Below, in pieces: positions 1 to 8,735 of a stretch of 64,000 nt of DNA (positions are counted from its first letter, which is position 1; every line of letters begins with the position of its first letter). The stretch is taken from contig CAVSUB010000009.1 in the NCBI GenBank assembly GCA_963730995.1, forward strand, positions 620,001 to 684,000, in the 5' to 3' direction. This stretch comes from CAVSUB01 sp963730995. Lineage in GTDB: Bacteria > Acidobacteriota > Vicinamibacteria > Vicinamibacterales > 2-12-FULL-66-21. The translations under genes were made by a program, and so were the position numbers. The notes below the pieces were generated by a model. It was not told the origin of the DNA. It saw only the letters and a list, made by a program, of their open reading frames with translations, and did no database searches.

Positions 1-1
1 G

Positions 2-358
2 ACGAACGCCGGCATGCTGTTCAACATCGCCCTGAACTACGGCGGACGTGCCGAAATCGTCGAGGCGGCGCGGCGGCTGCTCGAGGCAGGCGTCGCTCCC
101 GAGGAGCTCGACGAAGACCGCTTCGCCGGTTTTCTCTATACAGCAGGGCAGCCTGATCCCGATCTGCTGATCCGCACGAGCGGCGAGATGCGTGTCAGCA
201 ATTTCCTCCTCTGGCAGATCGCGTACGCGGAGATTTGGGTCACCGAAACGCTGTGGCCTGATTTCCGGAAGCGTCATCTGCTCGAGGCCATCGTCGCATA
301 CCAGAAGCGCCACCGACGATACGGCGGCATCACACAGCCGGCAATCGCCGGCCGCTGA
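2..358 (+). CDS. uppS: Undecaprenyl diphosphate synthase, 3' part
   Basis: This is the C-terminal 118 residues of the cis-prenyltransferase that extends farnesyl diphosphate with isopentenyl diphosphate to make the C55 lipid carrier for peptidoglycan and glycan assembly at the inner membrane. The gene starts before the window, and the first full codon is at base 2. Visible family motifs are ALNYGGRAEIVEAAR and DLLIRTSGEMRVSNFLLW, followed by AYAEIWVTETLWPDF near the end, where the dimer and catalytic site lie. It sits 23 bases ahead of cdsA, the standard uppS-cdsA-dxr-rseP order of many bacteria. The identification is firm; only the N-terminus is unseen. Confidence 0.96.
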   Translation, partial: TNAGMLFNIALNYGGRAEIVEAARRLLEAGVAPEELDEDRFAGFLYTAGQPDPDLLIRTSGEMRVSNFLLWQIAYAEIWVTETLWPDFRKRHLLEAIVAYQKRHRRYGGITQPAIAGR

Positions 359-381
359 ACCCTCGCAGCATCAAGGCGACG

Positions 382-1161
382 GTGACACGCATCCTCAGCG
401 CCGCCATCCTGCTGCCGATCCTCTTCGGCACTGTCTGGTATCTTCCGCCGATCGGAACGCTCGTCCTTGCAGAGATTGCGGCATTGCTGGCGTTCGTCGA
501 GTACGCGGCCCTGGCGGCGTCGCTCGGCACGCCTGTCCCGCGGGTCCTGTCCGGAGCCGCGGTCCTGGCCACCTGCGCGTCCGTCGGCTTGGCAGCCAAT
601 GCGACCGAGATCGTCCTGCTGACCGCGCTCGTGACAACAGGCGCGCTCGCCGTTGGAGCGGCACGTCCAGGTCCAGGCATCCTGGCCGAAGCAGCCGCGG
701 CGCTGTTCCCGGTGCTGTACATTGGCTTGCCACTCGGCGCGCTGGCGGCCGTCCGGCTGGCAGGACGGGACGCCGTCGCGCTGCTGGCGGTCGGGATCAT
801 CGTCAGCGACTCCGGCCAGTACTACTCTGGCCGTACCTTCGGCCGTCACCTGCTCGCGCCGGCCATCAGTCCCAAGAAGACGGTCGAGGGCGCGATTGGC
901 GGTGTCGTGCTGGGTAGCGGGGCTATGGTGCTGGGCGGCCTGAAGGTGTTTCCGACGGCAAATCTCACGATGCTCGTGCTGATGTCGGCCGCGGTCGTTG
1001 CCGCCGGCATCGTCGGCGATCTCTTCGAGTCGCTGTTGAAGCGCAGTGCCGGCGTAAAGGACTCGTCGTCGTTGATTCCAGGGCACGGCGGTGTGTTGGA
1101 CCGCATCGACAGCTGGCTCTTCGCAGGCCCCGTGTTCTACGTGTTCGTGCGCTATCTCTAG
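382..1161 (+). CDS. cdsA: Phosphatidate cytidylyltransferase (CDP-diacylglycerol synthase)
   Basis: The product (259 residues) is an integral membrane enzyme that makes CDP-diacylglycerol from phosphatidate and CTP, the branch point of phospholipid synthesis. About seven hydrophobic segments are visible. The family signature is in the last third: SPKKTVEGAIGG, then DLFESLLKRSAGVKDSSS and IPGHGGVLDRIDS, which carry the metal-binding acidic residues and catalytic lysine region. The start is a GTG (GTGACACGC), 23 bases after uppS; no ATG start fits as well. It is probably cotranscribed with uppS. A 9-bp hairpin follows the stop codon at once. Confidence 0.95.
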   Translation: MTRILSAAILLPILFGTVWYLPPIGTLVLAEIAALLAFVEYAALAASLGTPVPRVLSGAAVLATCASVGLAANATEIVLLTALVTTGALAVGAARPGPGILAEAAAALFPVLYIGLPLGALAAVRLAGRDAVALLAVGIIVSDSGQYYSGRTFGRHLLAPAISPKKTVEGAIGGVVLGSGAMVLGGLKVFPTANLTMLVLMSAAVVAAGIVGDLFESLLKRSAGVKDSSSLIPGHGGVLDRIDSWLFAGPVFYVFVRYL

Positions 1162-1167
1162 CGGGTT

Positions 1168-1189
1168 GGGCGGGCCTGAAGGCCCGCCC
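1168..1189 (+). terminator. GC hairpin after cdsA, possible terminator
   Basis: A perfect 9-bp stem GGGCGGGCC / GGCCCGCCC with a TGAA loop lies seven bases after the cdsA stop. There is no T tract after it, so intrinsic termination is uncertain. It may instead be the left end of the GC-rich intergenic repeat that fills the space up to dxr. Confidence 0.45.
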
Positions 1190-1192
1190 CCA

Positions 1193-1410
1193 CGTGGCAA
1201 CACCGGCGCTGGGGGGTCCGGCCCGCCTCCGCCGCGAAGCGGCTTCGGCGAGGTCTCGCCGGAGCGCCTTCGGCGCGTAGGCGGACGGGGCGAAGCCCCC
1301 CGGGTGTCTCTAAGCGCGCCAACGGCGCGCGCCGCCGGACGCGGAGCGGGGCGGCAGGGGTCCCCGCGAGCGACGGCGCTGGGGGGTCCGGCGGGGCGAA
1401 GCCCCCCGGT
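1193..1410 (+). repeat. GC-rich intergenic repeat, family A, copy 1
   Basis: This non-coding stretch is built from short GC palindromes. It ends in the core GGGGTCCGGCGGGGCGAAGC continuing to CCCCCGGT, preceded by GTCCCCGCGAGCGACG. The same two blocks in the same order recur at 28644-28884 and, in reverse orientation, at 20568-20736. All three copies sit in gene spacers, and here the repeat ends seven bases before the dxr start codon. It is a dispersed family of unknown mobility; no transposase is seen. Confidence 0.8.
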
Positions 1411-1417
1411 CTATAAA

Positions 1418-2594
1418 ATGAAACGGATAGCCATTCTTGGATCGACCGGCTCGATCGGCCGGAGCGCGTTGTCGGTCGTGGACACGCATCCGGATCGTCT
1501 TCGGATCGTGGCGCTCGCGGCCGCGAGGCAACGTCGAACGGTTTGCCGATCAGGTCGCGCGGTACGAGCCCGAGATGATCGCGATGGCGACCAGCGAGGC
1601 GCTCGACGATGTCCGGCGGGTACTTCGGCACCGATCAGCCGCCGAGCCCGCACACGCGTCGGGCGCGGAGGGGCTGATCGCCGTCGCAACGCATCCGGCG
1701 GTCGACGTCGTGCTATGTGCCTCTTCGGGTACGGCGGCGCTGGATGCGGTCCTCGCGGCGATCCGCGCCGGTAAGACGATCGCGCTCGCGAACAAGGAAG
1801 TCCTCGTGATGGCGGGCGCCGTCGTGATGGAAGCGGCGAGACAGCACGGGGTTGCGGTGCTGCCCGTGGACAGCGAGCACAACGCCATCCACCAATGTCT
1901 GCACGGCCGTTCGACTCAGGATGTCGCGCGGTTGATCCTGACCGCCTCGGGAGGCCCGTTTCGGAGCGTGCCGTGCGAAGCCCTCCGGGACGTCACGGCG
2001 GCGGATGCCCTGCAGCACCCCACGTGGAAGATGGGGCCGAAGATCACCATCGATTCCGCGACTTTGATGAACAAGGGCCTCGAGGTCATCGAGGCTTACT
2101 GGCTGTTCGGAATCGGGGCCGACCGGATAGAGGTGGTAGTGCACCCGCAGTCAGTGGTGCACTCCATGGTGGAGATGATCGACGGCTCGATTATTGCGCA
2201 GCTCGGAGTCACGGACATGCGGCTGCCGATTCAGTACGCATTCTCTTATCCGGACAGGTGGGCAGCTCCGATGCCGCCGCTCGACCTGATCAGGTGCGGT
2301 CCGCTGGAGTTCGAGGTGCCCGATACCACGCGGTTTCCCTGCCTCCGGCTCGCATTTCGGGCTCTCGAAGGGGATCCGGGGCTGCCGATCGTACTCAATG
2401 CCGCGAACGAAGTGGCGGTCGCGGCATTCCTCGACGGCTTGCTGCCCTTCACCGGGATTCCCGAAGTTATCGGGTGCGCGATGGACGCGCACGACCTGAA
2501 CGGGACGAGTCGGATTCGTGATCTGGATGACGTTCGCGTCATCGACGAGTGGGCGCGTACGTTCGCCGCCCGTTCGATGAGCGGGTTACAATAA
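1418..2594 (+). CDS. dxr: 1-deoxy-D-xylulose 5-phosphate reductoisomerase, one frame break
   Basis: This enzyme converts DXP to 2-C-methyl-D-erythritol 4-phosphate, the first committed MEP-pathway step, using NADPH and a divalent metal. The protein begins MKRIAILGSTGSIGRSALSV, the NADPH-binding Rossmann motif. After about 38 residues the frame changes by +1 near base 1531 and the rest is intact: ANKEVLVMAGAV, VDSEHNAIHQCL, TASGGPFR, HPTWKMGPKITIDSATLMNK and VVHPQSVVHSMVEM. Removing one base in GCGGCCGCGAGG restores LAARGNVERF, which matches the family length. I read the break as a sequence error. ispG, another MEP gene, lies 4 kb away. The spacing to rseP is 20 bases. Confidence 0.93.
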
Positions 2595-2614
2595 AGGTTT
2601 GCGTGGGGTTCTGA

Positions 2615-3934
2615 GTGAACAGCATCTTTGCCTTCGTGTTCGTGCTCGGCGTGCTCGTTTTCGTCCACGAGCTGGGGCATTTCCTGGCCGCGCGCCGCAT
2701 CGGAATCCGGGTACTGACGTTCTCGCTCGGGTTCGGACCGAAGCTCTTGTCGGTCACCCGCGGCGACACCGAGTACTGCCTGAGCCTGGTCCCGCTCGGC
2801 GGTTACGTCAAAATGGCCGGCGAGAATCCCGAAGACAACCGCACAGGCGCCCCTGACGAGTTTTTGTCGAAAACGAAGTGGGAGCGATTCCAGGTTCTCG
2901 TGATGGGCCCCATCATGAACCTGGCGCTGGCCTGGCTGGTGATGGCCGTGGTGCTGTATCAGGGCGCGCAGCTGCCCGCGTTCGATCGGGACCCGATCGT
3001 CATCGGCTCGGTGACCGCAAAGTCTGTCGCCGCCGAAGCAGGCCTGAAGGCCGGTGACATCATCGTCGGAGTCGACGGGCAAGCAGTGTCGACCTGGGAA
3101 GACTTCTCCATAGCGGTCATTCCCAAAGCCAACAGACCCGTTACGCTCGACATCGAGCGCGACGGCCAGCGATCGCAGCACACCATCACGCCGCGCGCGG
3201 TAGGCAAGTTCGACGCAGGCGAGATTGGCGTCCTGCCGATCATGCACCCGGAGATCCTCGAGACCAATCCCGGCGAACCTGCGCAGCAGTCCGGCCTCAA
3301 GTCACATGACGTCATCATGGCGGCCAACGGCGAGCGCAACGTCTCGCGCGAGCGCGTGATCGAGCTGATCAAAGCGCACGAAGGGCAGGCGCTCACTTTC
3401 GACGTGCAGCGCGACGGCCAGCCGGTACCCATCACTGTGACGCCCCACAAGGTCGGCGGCGTCGTTCGCATCGGCGCTCAGATTACTCCGTGGCAAATCC
3501 GGGTCGTCGAGCCGGGACCCATGGAGGCACTCAAACTGAGTGCGAAACAGAACTGGGACTGGACGAAGCTGATCGTGAAGACGCTCGCGGGCCTGTTCAC
3601 GAGAGAGACCTCGGTCAAGCAGCTGATGGGCCCCGTGGCCATCGGCCAGCTGTCGGGCGACGCAGTGGAGCAGGGCTGGGCGCAGCTCTTCGGGCTCATG
3701 GCGATGATCAGCCTCAATCTCGGATTGCTGAATCTGATGCCGGTACCCGTGCTCGACGGCGGCCACATCGCCATCCTCGGCCTCGAAGGGCTCTCCCGCC
3801 GCGACTTCAGCATGCGGGTGAAGGAGAAGATGCTCCTCGCCGGTTTCGTCCTGCTGCTGACCCTGATGGTCACCGTGATTTACAACGACCTCATGCGCAT
3901 CGCGTGGATCGAACGGTTGGTGCCTTGGCGGTGA
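2615..3934 (+). CDS. rseP: Site-2 intramembrane zinc metalloprotease
   Basis: A 439-residue RseP/MmpA-type S2P protease that cuts membrane-bound substrates such as anti-sigma factors. The zinc site HELGH is at residues 20-24 within the first membrane helix, and the third ligand motif is LDGGH near residue 385. Two PDZ domains lie between, at about 120-210 and 215-290 (first one around AAEAGLKAGDIIVGVDG, second around AQQSGLKSHDVIMAANG). The start is a GTG. It ends in the GTGA overlap with the next gene. The ECF sigma/anti-sigma pair at 38.1-39.5 kb shows a transmembrane anti-sigma factor, which could be a substrate, but nothing here proves it. Confidence 0.94.
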   Translation: MNSIFAFVFVLGVLVFVHELGHFLAARRIGIRVLTFSLGFGPKLLSVTRGDTEYCLSLVPLGGYVKMAGENPEDNRTGAPDEFLSKTKWERFQVLVMGPIMNLALAWLVMAVVLYQGAQLPAFDRDPIVIGSVTAKSVAAEAGLKAGDIIVGVDGQAVSTWEDFSIAVIPKANRPVTLDIERDGQRSQHTITPRAVGKFDAGEIGVLPIMHPEILETNPGEPAQQSGLKSHDVIMAANGERNVSRERVIELIKAHEGQALTFDVQRDGQPVPITVTPHKVGGVVRIGAQITPWQIRVVEPGPMEALKLSAKQNWDWTKLIVKTLAGLFTRETSVKQLMGPVAIGQLSGDAVEQGWAQLFGLMAMISLNLGLLNLMPVPVLDGGHIAILGLEGLSRRDFSMRVKEKMLLAGFVLLLTLMVTVIYNDLMRIAWIERLVPWR

Positions 3935-4687
3935 TTCGTCGGCCAGTCCTCGCGCTCCTTCTCGTCGGCCTGATCGCTGCCGGATCGCATCCACCTCAGG
4001 GCGCAGGCGGGCCAGGACGAACTGCCCGGCACGTTCTCGATTCTTGGGTACGACCCCGCGACGGGTGAGGTCGGCGGCGCCGTGCAGTCGCGCGTCTTCT
4101 CCGTGGGCAATGGCGTCCTCTGGGCCGAGGCGGGCGTCGGCGCGGCCGCCACGCAAGCGATCGTCGACGTGAGCTACGGACCAAAGGCGATCGAGCTCCT
4201 CAAGGCGGGCATGACGCCGGGAGCGATCATCCCCGCCATCCTCGCAAGCGATCCGGATCCCGGACTGAACGGTCAGAGCTGGACCAAAGAGGGGCGGCAA
4301 TTCGCCGTCATGGACGCCAGAGGAAACTACGCCGCGCACACCGGCCCGCAGGCGACGCCGTGGGCTGGCAACAAGGGCGGCAAGTTCTGCACAGCTCAAG
4401 GCAACATCCTCGCCGGCGAATCTGTCGTCTCAGAGATGGTCCGCGCGTTCGAAGGAACGACCGGCCACCTGTCGCTGCGCCTGATGGCGGCGCTCGACGC
4501 CGGGCAGGCGGCGGGCGGTGACAAGCGTGGCAAACAGTCCGCTGCGATGCTGATCGTCAAGAAAGACGGCGGCGTCTGGCTGCACAACGACGTCGTCCTC
4601 CGCCTCCAGGTTGACGACAATCCCGAACCGCTCACAGAGCTTCGACGCCTCGTCGAGATGAACGCCAGACGATTCAGAGCGCGCTGA
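3931..4687 (+). CDS. Secreted DUF1028 family protein (Ntn-hydrolase-like), one frame break
   Basis: The product begins with a likely signal peptide (VIRRPVLALLLVGLIAAG) in one frame. It then continues one base later in another: GTFSILGYDPATGEVGGAVQ, the N-terminal block of DUF1028 proteins, proposed members of the Ntn-hydrolase fold. The body (AEAGVGAAATQA, GYGPKAIELL-like segment, DARGNYAAHTG, CTAQGNILAG) is complete to the stop. Removing one base near 4005 gives a mature start after AQA. The GTG start overlaps the rseP stop (GTGA), so translation is probably coupled. Substrate and reaction are not known for the family. The break is probably a sequence error. Confidence 0.8.
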
Positions 4688-4705
4688 ACTGGAAAACCCC
4701 TCTGT

Positions 4706-4838
4706 CGGTTCTAGGGTTCTAAGGTTCTCGGGTTCTAAGGGTTCAGGGTTCTAGGTTCAGGGTTCCGTCCGGCCGCAGAGTCCTCGAACCTTAGAACCCA
4801 GAACCCTTAGAACCCGAGAACCTAGAACCCTAGAACCG
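4706..4838. repeat. GGTTC/GAACC degenerate repeat forming a long hairpin, family D copy 1
   Basis: The spacer between the DUF1028 gene and the MATE gene is made of GGTTCTAGG-type units spaced 8-10 bases apart on the left (about 4707-4764). Their reverse complement GAACCCTTAG-type units lie on the right (about 4784-4837). The two arms can pair over about 50 bases, giving a large cruciform or RNA hairpin. Arrays of the same unit occur at 39508-39604 and 43785-43852. Units are not separated by unique spacers of constant length, so this is not a CRISPR. Confidence 0.85.
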
Positions 4839-4844
4839 ATCCCG

Positions 4845-6257
4845 ATGCTCACTGGTCTCCAACCTGAATTCCGCCCGATGCTCCGGCTCGCCGCCCCGGT
4901 CGTCATGGCGGAGCTCGGCTGGATGACGATGGGGATTGTCGACACGTTGATGGTGGGGCGATTGAGCCCGGAAGCGATCGGAGCAGTCGGGGTCGGCAGC
5001 TCGTTGTTCATCAGCGTGGCGATCTTTTCGATGGGGCTGATGCTCGGCCTCGACGCCCTGGTTTCGCGAGCGTTCGGTGCCGGAGACCTCGAGGATTGCC
5101 ATCGCTGGCTCGTTCACGCGGTGGCGCTCGCCGTGCTCGCGTCGCCGCTTTTCATGCTGGTTCTGTTCGGCATGGCCGGTCTGCTCGGGCGATGGGGTCT
5201 CACGCCGACGGTGCTGGAGCTCACCCGACCGTACCTGAATGCGGTGACGTGGAGCCTGCCGCCTCTTCTTCTTTACTCCGCGTTCCGCCGTTACCTGCAG
5301 GGAATGGGCGTTGTCCGGCCGATCATGGTCGCCCTCATCAGCGCGAACATCGTCAACGCGGTGTTCAACTGGATCCTGATCTACGGGCACTTCGGCGCGC
5401 CGGCCATGGGGGTTCGCGGATCCGCGTGGTCGACCGTGCTCGCGCGCTGCATGATGGCGGCGCACTTGTTCGGAGTGATCGTGCGGCGCGAGCGCGGGCG
5501 GAGTCCGGGACTGTTCGAGACCTCGGTGCGAATCGACCGGGCGTGGATGATGCGCCTGATCGGCCTGGGCTTTCCTGCGGCGAGTCAAGTCACGCTCGAG
5601 GTCGGAGTGTTCGCGGCAGCGACCGCGCTTGCGGGCCGGCTCCCGGCCGCCGCGCTCGCGGCACATCAGATCGCGGTCAACATCGCCGCCTTTACGTTCA
5701 TGGTGCCGCTCGGCGTAGGCTCGGCCGGCGCGGTGCGTGTCGGGCAGGCGATTGGACGACGCGATCCTCGAGGCGCCGCGCGAGCAGGCTGGACGGCTTT
5801 GCTGTTCGGCGGCGGCTTCATGGCGTGTTCGGCCGCCGTGTTCCTGCTGCTGCCGGCGGTGCTCATCGGCGCGTTCACCGCCGATCCCCGCGTCCTCGAG
5901 GTCGGGGTGTCGCTGCTGATGGTCGCCGCACTCTTTCAGTTGTTCGATGGCCTGCAGGCAGTCGCCACCGGCGTACTGCGCGGCCTCGGCGATACGCGTA
6001 CGCCGATGATCTGGAACCTGGCGGGGCACTGGTTCGTAGGCCTGCCACTTGGATACGTCCTGTGCTTCACCGTAGGCATCGGAGTGATCGGCTTGTGGTG
6101 GGGGCTGTCGACCGGCCTGATTATCTGCGGCGTGTCGCTGGTTGTGGCATGGTCGAGACGGATCGACGCGGCATCCGCCTTGCCGCCGCACACCGGGCCT
6201 TTGAAACAGGAGACGATCCAGGAGGAGGGCGCGGAGATCGTGAGCCGGATCGACTGA
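4845..6257 (+). CDS. MATE family multidrug/toxin efflux transporter
   Basis: A 470-residue membrane protein with about twelve hydrophobic helices in two similar halves, as in MATE (NorM-like) antiporters that expel cationic compounds using a Na+ or H+ gradient. The first helix carries the typical pattern AAPVVMAELGWMTMGIVDTL with VGRLSP after it. The second half has an equivalent block after residue 240 (LEVGVFAAATALAGRL). The start ATG follows the hairpin repeat directly. The C-terminus carries a short polar tail. The gene is convergent with ispG, ten bases away. Substrate cannot be told from sequence. Confidence 0.9.
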   Translation: MLTGLQPEFRPMLRLAAPVVMAELGWMTMGIVDTLMVGRLSPEAIGAVGVGSSLFISVAIFSMGLMLGLDALVSRAFGAGDLEDCHRWLVHAVALAVLASPLFMLVLFGMAGLLGRWGLTPTVLELTRPYLNAVTWSLPPLLLYSAFRRYLQGMGVVRPIMVALISANIVNAVFNWILIYGHFGAPAMGVRGSAWSTVLARCMMAAHLFGVIVRRERGRSPGLFETSVRIDRAWMMRLIGLGFPAASQVTLEVGVFAAATALAGRLPAAALAAHQIAVNIAAFTFMVPLGVGSAGAVRVGQAIGRRDPRGAARAGWTALLFGGGFMACSAAVFLLLPAVLIGAFTADPRVLEVGVSLLMVAALFQLFDGLQAVATGVLRGLGDTRTPMIWNLAGHWFVGLPLGYVLCFTVGIGVIGLWWGLSTGLIICGVSLVVAWSRRIDAASALPPHTGPLKQETIQEEGAEIVSRID

Positions 6258-6266
6258 TCCTGGCGG

Positions 6267-7499
6267 TCACGCAACCCGGCGGGGGTATCTGGTCGACACG
6301 TAATTGTCTACCAGCTCCCGGAATGCTTTGGACAGCTCTTCGTACGTGCCTCGCAGCGTAGTGAAGTGCTGGCCGTCGACGAAAACCGGGCAGTTCGGCG
6401 ACTCGCCCGTGCCCGGCAGGCTGATACCGATGCTCGCCGCCTTCGATTCTCCTGGTCCGTTCACGACGCACCCCATCACGGCGAGCGTCATCGCTTCGAC
6501 GCCCTCGTATTGCGTCTTCCACTCGGGCATGCGCTCGCGGATGTATTCCTGCGTTCGCTCCGCCAGTTCCTGGAACGTGCTGCTCGTCGTTCGGCCGCAG
6601 CCCGGGCAGGCGGTCACGCTCGGGGCGAACGTCCTGAGACCCAGCGCCTGCAGGAGCTCGCACGCGGCGTACACTTCGTCCCGCCTGTCGCCGCCCGGCC
6701 GCGGCGTCAGCGAGACCCTGATCGTGTCGCCGATGCCTTCGTTCAGGAGGACACCCATGGACGCGGCCGACCAGACCAGCCCCTTCATCCCCATACCTGC
6801 TTCGGTCAGGCCCAGGTGCAGCGGCTGCTCGGTCTTGCGCGATAGATCGCGATAGACGGCGATCAGATCTCGCGGGCGTGAAGTCTTGCACGAGATGATG
6901 ATCTGGTCCTTGCGCAGGCCGGATTCGATCGCAAGCTCCGTCGACTGGACCGCCGAGAGCACCATGCACTCGTTGATGATTTCCTCGGACGTCAGCCCGA
7001 GGTCACGGTCGGTGTTCTCCTGCATCCGCGAGACGACGAGCTCCTGGTTGAGCGAGCCGCCGTTGACGCCGATGCGCACCGGCTTGCCCTGATCGCGGGC
7101 CACTTTGCAGATCGTTGAGAACTGCTCGTCTCGGCGCTTGCCGGTACCGACGTTCCCGGGATTGATTCGATACTTGTCCAGATGGCGCGCGCAGTCGGGA
7201 TGGCGCGTCAGGAGCAGGTGGCCGTTGTAGTGGAAGTCGCCGATGAGGGGGGCCGTCACGCCCGCGTCGAGCATCCGCTGTTTGATTTCCGGGACGGCTG
7301 CTGCCGCCTCGGGAAGGTTGACGGTGACGCGCACCATCTCGGAGCCCGCCTCGGCCAGCTCGATGCACTGCGCGGCCGTCGCCGCTGCGTCGGCGGTGTC
7401 GGTCATGGTCATTGACTGAACGACGACGGGAGCGCCCCCTCCAACCTGGACGGAACCGACACGAACCCCCACCGTCTTGTGCAGCTTGACCACCGGCAT
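6267..7499 (-). CDS. ispG: 4-hydroxy-3-methylbut-2-enyl diphosphate synthase
   Basis: This [4Fe-4S] enzyme reduces methylerythritol cyclodiphosphate to HMBPP, the penultimate MEP-pathway step. The 410-residue length and two-domain layout (TIM barrel then FeS domain) match the bacterial form without the plant insert. Barrel motifs include VQSMTMTDTADAAAT, RINPGNVGTG and RIGVNGGSL. The cluster ligands are in ACPGCGRTTSSTFQ (two cysteines) and MGCVVNGPGE (third cysteine). The ATG start reads MPVVKLHKTVGVRVG. It is transcribed alone, toward the MATE gene; the promoter side is the repeat-containing spacer at 7500-7783. Confidence 0.96.
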   Translation of the reverse strand: MPVVKLHKTVGVRVGSVQVGGGAPVVVQSMTMTDTADAAATAAQCIELAEAGSEMVRVTVNLPEAAAAVPEIKQRMLDAGVTAPLIGDFHYNGHLLLTRHPDCARHLDKYRINPGNVGTGKRRDEQFSTICKVARDQGKPVRIGVNGGSLNQELVVSRMQENTDRDLGLTSEEIINECMVLSAVQSTELAIESGLRKDQIIISCKTSRPRDLIAVYRDLSRKTEQPLHLGLTEAGMGMKGLVWSAASMGVLLNEGIGDTIRVSLTPRPGGDRRDEVYAACELLQALGLRTFAPSVTACPGCGRTTSSTFQELAERTQEYIRERMPEWKTQYEGVEAMTLAVMGCVVNGPGESKAASIGISLPGTGESPNCPVFVDGQHFTTLRGTYEELSKAFRELVDNYVSTRYPRRVA

Positions 7500-7548
7500 G
7501 GACTATAAATTCTAGCACCCGGGCTGGGGGTTCTGGGCCGGTTGACGG

Positions 7549-7734
7549 GCTCGCCGTCCGGGACTCGCCGCTCGGGACTCGCCGCTCGGAACTCGTCGCT
7601 CGAGGCTCAGGAACTGGGTACTTGCTGAGTTTTGCCGTCGAATACAAGAAAGATCGACGGTTCCGAGTTCAACCCGGCTGCTCAAGCGCGACAATCGAAC
7701 CCCGAGCGGCGAGTCCCGAGTCCCGGGCGACGGC
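7549..7734. repeat. ACTCGCCGCTCGGG tandem units and inverted partner
   Basis: Between the divergent ispG and the next gene, units of the type GGGACTCGCCGCTC are repeated about three times at 7549-7605. A reverse-complement block CGAGCGGCGAGTCCCGAGTC lies at about 7699-7730, so the spacer can fold back on itself across an AT-richer centre. No coding potential is seen. It resembles the other short-unit spacer repeats of this window in style but not in sequence. Confidence 0.7.
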
Positions 7735-7783
7735 GATTGGTACTTCTCATGCACTGACCGGCGCAGAGAGTGAGGAATCGGTA

Positions 7784-8705
7784 ATGAACGGACAGCGATG
7801 GTTCAAAGCAGTTCTCGTAGCGGGGGCGCTGATGCTCGCGGTTCCGGCGGGAGCGCAGACTGTCAGCACGTCCGATATTCAGCGGCTGCAGGACGATGTG
7901 TATCAGGCGAGCAGCGATATTTCGCGTCTGAGGAGCACCGATGCTTCGACGGCTTCGCGGCTGCAGGACGAGCTCGATGACCTGCGAGACGAAGTGACCT
8001 ATTTGAAGGTCAAGTTGCGAAAAGAGGGCAGCATCAGCCGGAGCGACTACACGGATGTACGCGAGCGGCTGCAGACCCTGCGTTCCCGCGCGCACGGGGA
8101 TAGCCCACAAGGTCGGGCCGGTTCATCGTCTTCGTCTTCATCGAGTTCGTCCAGTTCGCGCAGCGGCGGTGTCTATGACGATCGACAGGGAACGAGCCGG
8201 CGGGAGCAGCGGACGATTCCGGACGGTCAGGAGATCGACGTTCGCCTCGAGCGCGAGTTGAGCTCTGGCGACAGCGCAAGTCGAAGATCGGTTCGAAGCG
8301 ACGACGGTGGTGGACCTTTACGACGGGAACCGCTCGCTCATTCCAGCCGGTTCCGTCATGCGCGGCGTCGTCAGCTCGGTTGACAAGGCGAGCCGTACCG
8401 ATCGGAAGGGGAGTCTGACGGTAGCATTCGATCAGGTTACCGTGCGCGGCCGCGACTATCCGATGCGCGGCACGGTCACGCAGGCGCTCGAGAGTGAAGG
8501 CATCAAAGGAGAAGTCGGGCGCATCGGCGCCGGATCGGCCGTTGGCGCAATCATCGGCGGAATCCTCGGCGGCGCCAAAGGCGCGGTCCTCGGCGTGCTG
8601 ATCGGTGGAGGCGGCACTATCGCTGCAACGGAGGGAAAGGACGTCACGCTGCCGCCCGGCACCATTCTCCGTGTCAGGCTCGACACCCCGCCAGACATTC
8701 GATGA
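7784..8705 (+). CDS. Secreted coiled-coil and glycine-zipper protein, one frame break
   Basis: Not a recognised family. An ATG with a GAGGAA ribosome site starts a signal peptide (FKAVLVAGALMLAVPAGAQT). Then come a charged helical segment rich in D, L and R (residues 25-100), a 12-serine run and an RGD-poor linker. Near base 8276 the frame shifts by +1; the continuation reads QVEDRFEATTVVDLYDGNR, then IPAGSVMRGVVSSVDK and a glycine zipper (AVGAIIGGILGGAKGAVLGV), ending in LPPGTILRVRLD. The C-terminal half resembles the beta-rich, LPAGT-type envelope domains found beside glycine zippers. It is probably periplasmic or outer-membrane associated. The break looks like a sequence error. Confidence 0.7.
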
Positions 8706-8735
8706 GGCGCGTTAACCAGCATGTAGGGCCCCGCG

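Noticed and set aside
4830..6361. Long antisense and other-frame open frames over the MATE gene
   Set aside because: Composition bias from GC-rich third positions; MATE frame has hydrophobic helices and start context.
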